NCBI GenBank assembly: GCA_001820675.1
Contig: MHQO01000045.1
Coordinates: 1-6,187 of the forward strand
Direction of reading: 5' to 3'
DNA: 6,187 nt
DNA from: Candidatus Sungbacteria bacterium RIFCSPLOWO2_01_FULL_47_10
GTDB taxonomy: Bacteria; Patescibacteriota; Minisyncoccia; Sungbacterales; GWA2-42-14
Shown here one piece after another: positions 5,434 to 6,187 of the stretch. A program made the position numbers and the translations under genes. Positions within the stretch are counted from its first letter, which is position 1. Each line of letters opens with the position of its first letter. The notes below the pieces were generated by a model. It saw only the letters and a program-made list of their open reading frames with translations. It did no database searches and was not told where the DNA came from.

Positions 5434-6187
5434 ATGAACGCGCACTCCTCATCAATTCTTATTGTCGGCGATACCGGATTTATCGGCGCCCATCTGAAAC
5501 GCCACATTTCAACCTTTTCTCCGGAAACGGCGGTATTCGGATTTAGTCGAAGCGCCGGGCACGATGTGCGGAATTTTGAACAGATTTCCGACGCGGTTCG
5601 CGGAAAAGATTTTGTCATTAATGTTGCCGGAACGCCGGAAATTCACCATGGGTGGCATAATATTAAACACATAATGGACGTTGACGCGATCGGATCGATA
5701 AACATCATGAAAGCCTGCGTCCGGTCAAACGTGCCGCTCATTCATATTTCCTCCGCGGATGTGTACGGGACCAATCTTAAACCAGGAACACCCATGGCCG
5801 AAGACCACCCGCTCCGCCCAAAAAGCCCGCGCGGGGTTGCAAAACGCGCAGTCGAAACGGTTGCGATGAATTTGATACATAACGATGTTCCGGTTCGCGT
5901 GCTTCGCTTGTTTACTCCGTATGGAACGGAACATCCTTCCGACATGCGTCACCGCCGGTATAACTACTTTGTGGCGCGTGTAATTCGGGCATGCGCACGC
6001 GGAGAAGACATTATCGTGGAAGAAGACGGAGATCGTGCCATGGATTGGGTGTGTATCGATGATGTGGTTGAAGCAATCTGGCAGGCGCGTTTTGCGCAAC
6101 CGGGGGTGTATAACATCGCGAGCGGCAGATCACATTCTTTCAACCAAATTGCGCAACTGGCAGTGGAACAGGCAAAAAAAATTTCAG
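5434..6187 (+). CDS. NAD-dependent epimerase/dehydratase (extended SDR), 3' end cut by window edge
   Basis: From ATG at 5434 the frame stays open for 251 codons to the edge; full members are about 290-330 residues. The Rossmann start reads ILIVGDTGFIGAHL (8-21) with the GxxGFIG nucleotide-binding turn at 12-18. Further landmarks: VINVAGTP (61-68, the NAG-type loop), IHISSADVYGTN (103-114, catalytic Ser/Thr region), RVLRLFTPYG (the R-x-x-N/T-x-YG block) and MDWVCIDDVVEAI (the typical WV.V.D...A block). The catalytic YxxxK is altered: SPRGVAK (131-137) keeps Lys137 but has Arg133 (codon CGC at 5830) where Tyr is expected. The fold is certain; activity as an epimerase or dehydratase is therefore doubtful. 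It is divergent from the exporter genes, so no operon partner is visible on the left. No Shine-Dalgarno is seen. Confidence 0.9.
   Translation, partial: MNAHSSSILIVGDTGFIGAHLKRHISTFSPETAVFGFSRSAGHDVRNFEQISDAVRGKDFVINVAGTPEIHHGWHNIKHIMDVDAIGSINIMKACVRSNVPLIHISSADVYGTNLKPGTPMAEDHPLRPKSPRGVAKRAVETVAMNLIHNDVPVRVLRLFTPYGTEHPSDMRHRRYNYFVARVIRACARGEDIIVEEDGDRAMDWVCIDDVVEAIWQARFAQPGVYNIASGRSHSFNQIAQLAVEQAKKIS

Noticed and set aside
5364..5618. Minus-strand frame overlapping the divergent region and epimerase 5' end
   Set aside because: It lies over the Rossmann start of the epimerase and has no motif of its own.
5725..6099. Minus-strand 124-codon frame inside the epimerase
   Set aside because: Antisense to well-conserved SDR blocks; Cys/His-rich look is due to complementing GCG/GTG codons.

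Overview
The window looks like bacterial chromosome of moderate GC, most likely from the Candidate Phyla Radiation (Patescibacteria, Parcubacteria-like). This is inferred from the gene mix: a CAP protein with a C-terminal coil, a membrane-anchored DUF192 protein, a PMT-type glycosyltransferase, a sorbosone-dehydrogenase-type propeller and a two-gene ABC-2 exporter. Stop usage is standard (TAA and TAG seen) and TGG encodes Trp. No rRNA, tRNA or marker gene is present, so the assignment is tentative.

Layout. Everything left of about 5324 is on the minus strand and is transcribed from right to left. In that order: an ABC exporter ATPase (4527-5285) and its permease (3663-4457); a 156-bp non-coding element with perfect 20-bp terminal inverted repeats (3390-3545); a DUF192 protein (2873-3370) and a CAP/SCP protein (1905-2846), 26 bp apart and probably one operon; a strong hairpin terminator (1832-1890); a broken GT39-type glycosyltransferase (736-1777); and a PQQ-type sugar dehydrogenase-like lipidless secreted/anchored protein running off the left edge (1-677). 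Right of a 109-bp divergent region, an extended-SDR NAD-dependent epimerase/dehydratase (5434 onward) runs on the plus strand off the right edge.

The common theme is the cell envelope. The CAP, DUF192 and sugar-dehydrogenase-like proteins each carry an N-terminal membrane segment and should act outside the membrane. The exporter and glycosyltransferase are integral membrane proteins, and the epimerase may make nucleotide sugars. No single pathway links them all.

I do not see a convincing new multi-gene system. The most notable observations are the MITE-like element just upstream of DUF192, the glycosyltransferase that has lost its middle and shifted frame, the epimerase whose catalytic Tyr position holds Arg, a strict heptad Tyr-Asn tail on the CAP protein, and the absence of Shine-Dalgarno sequences before every start.
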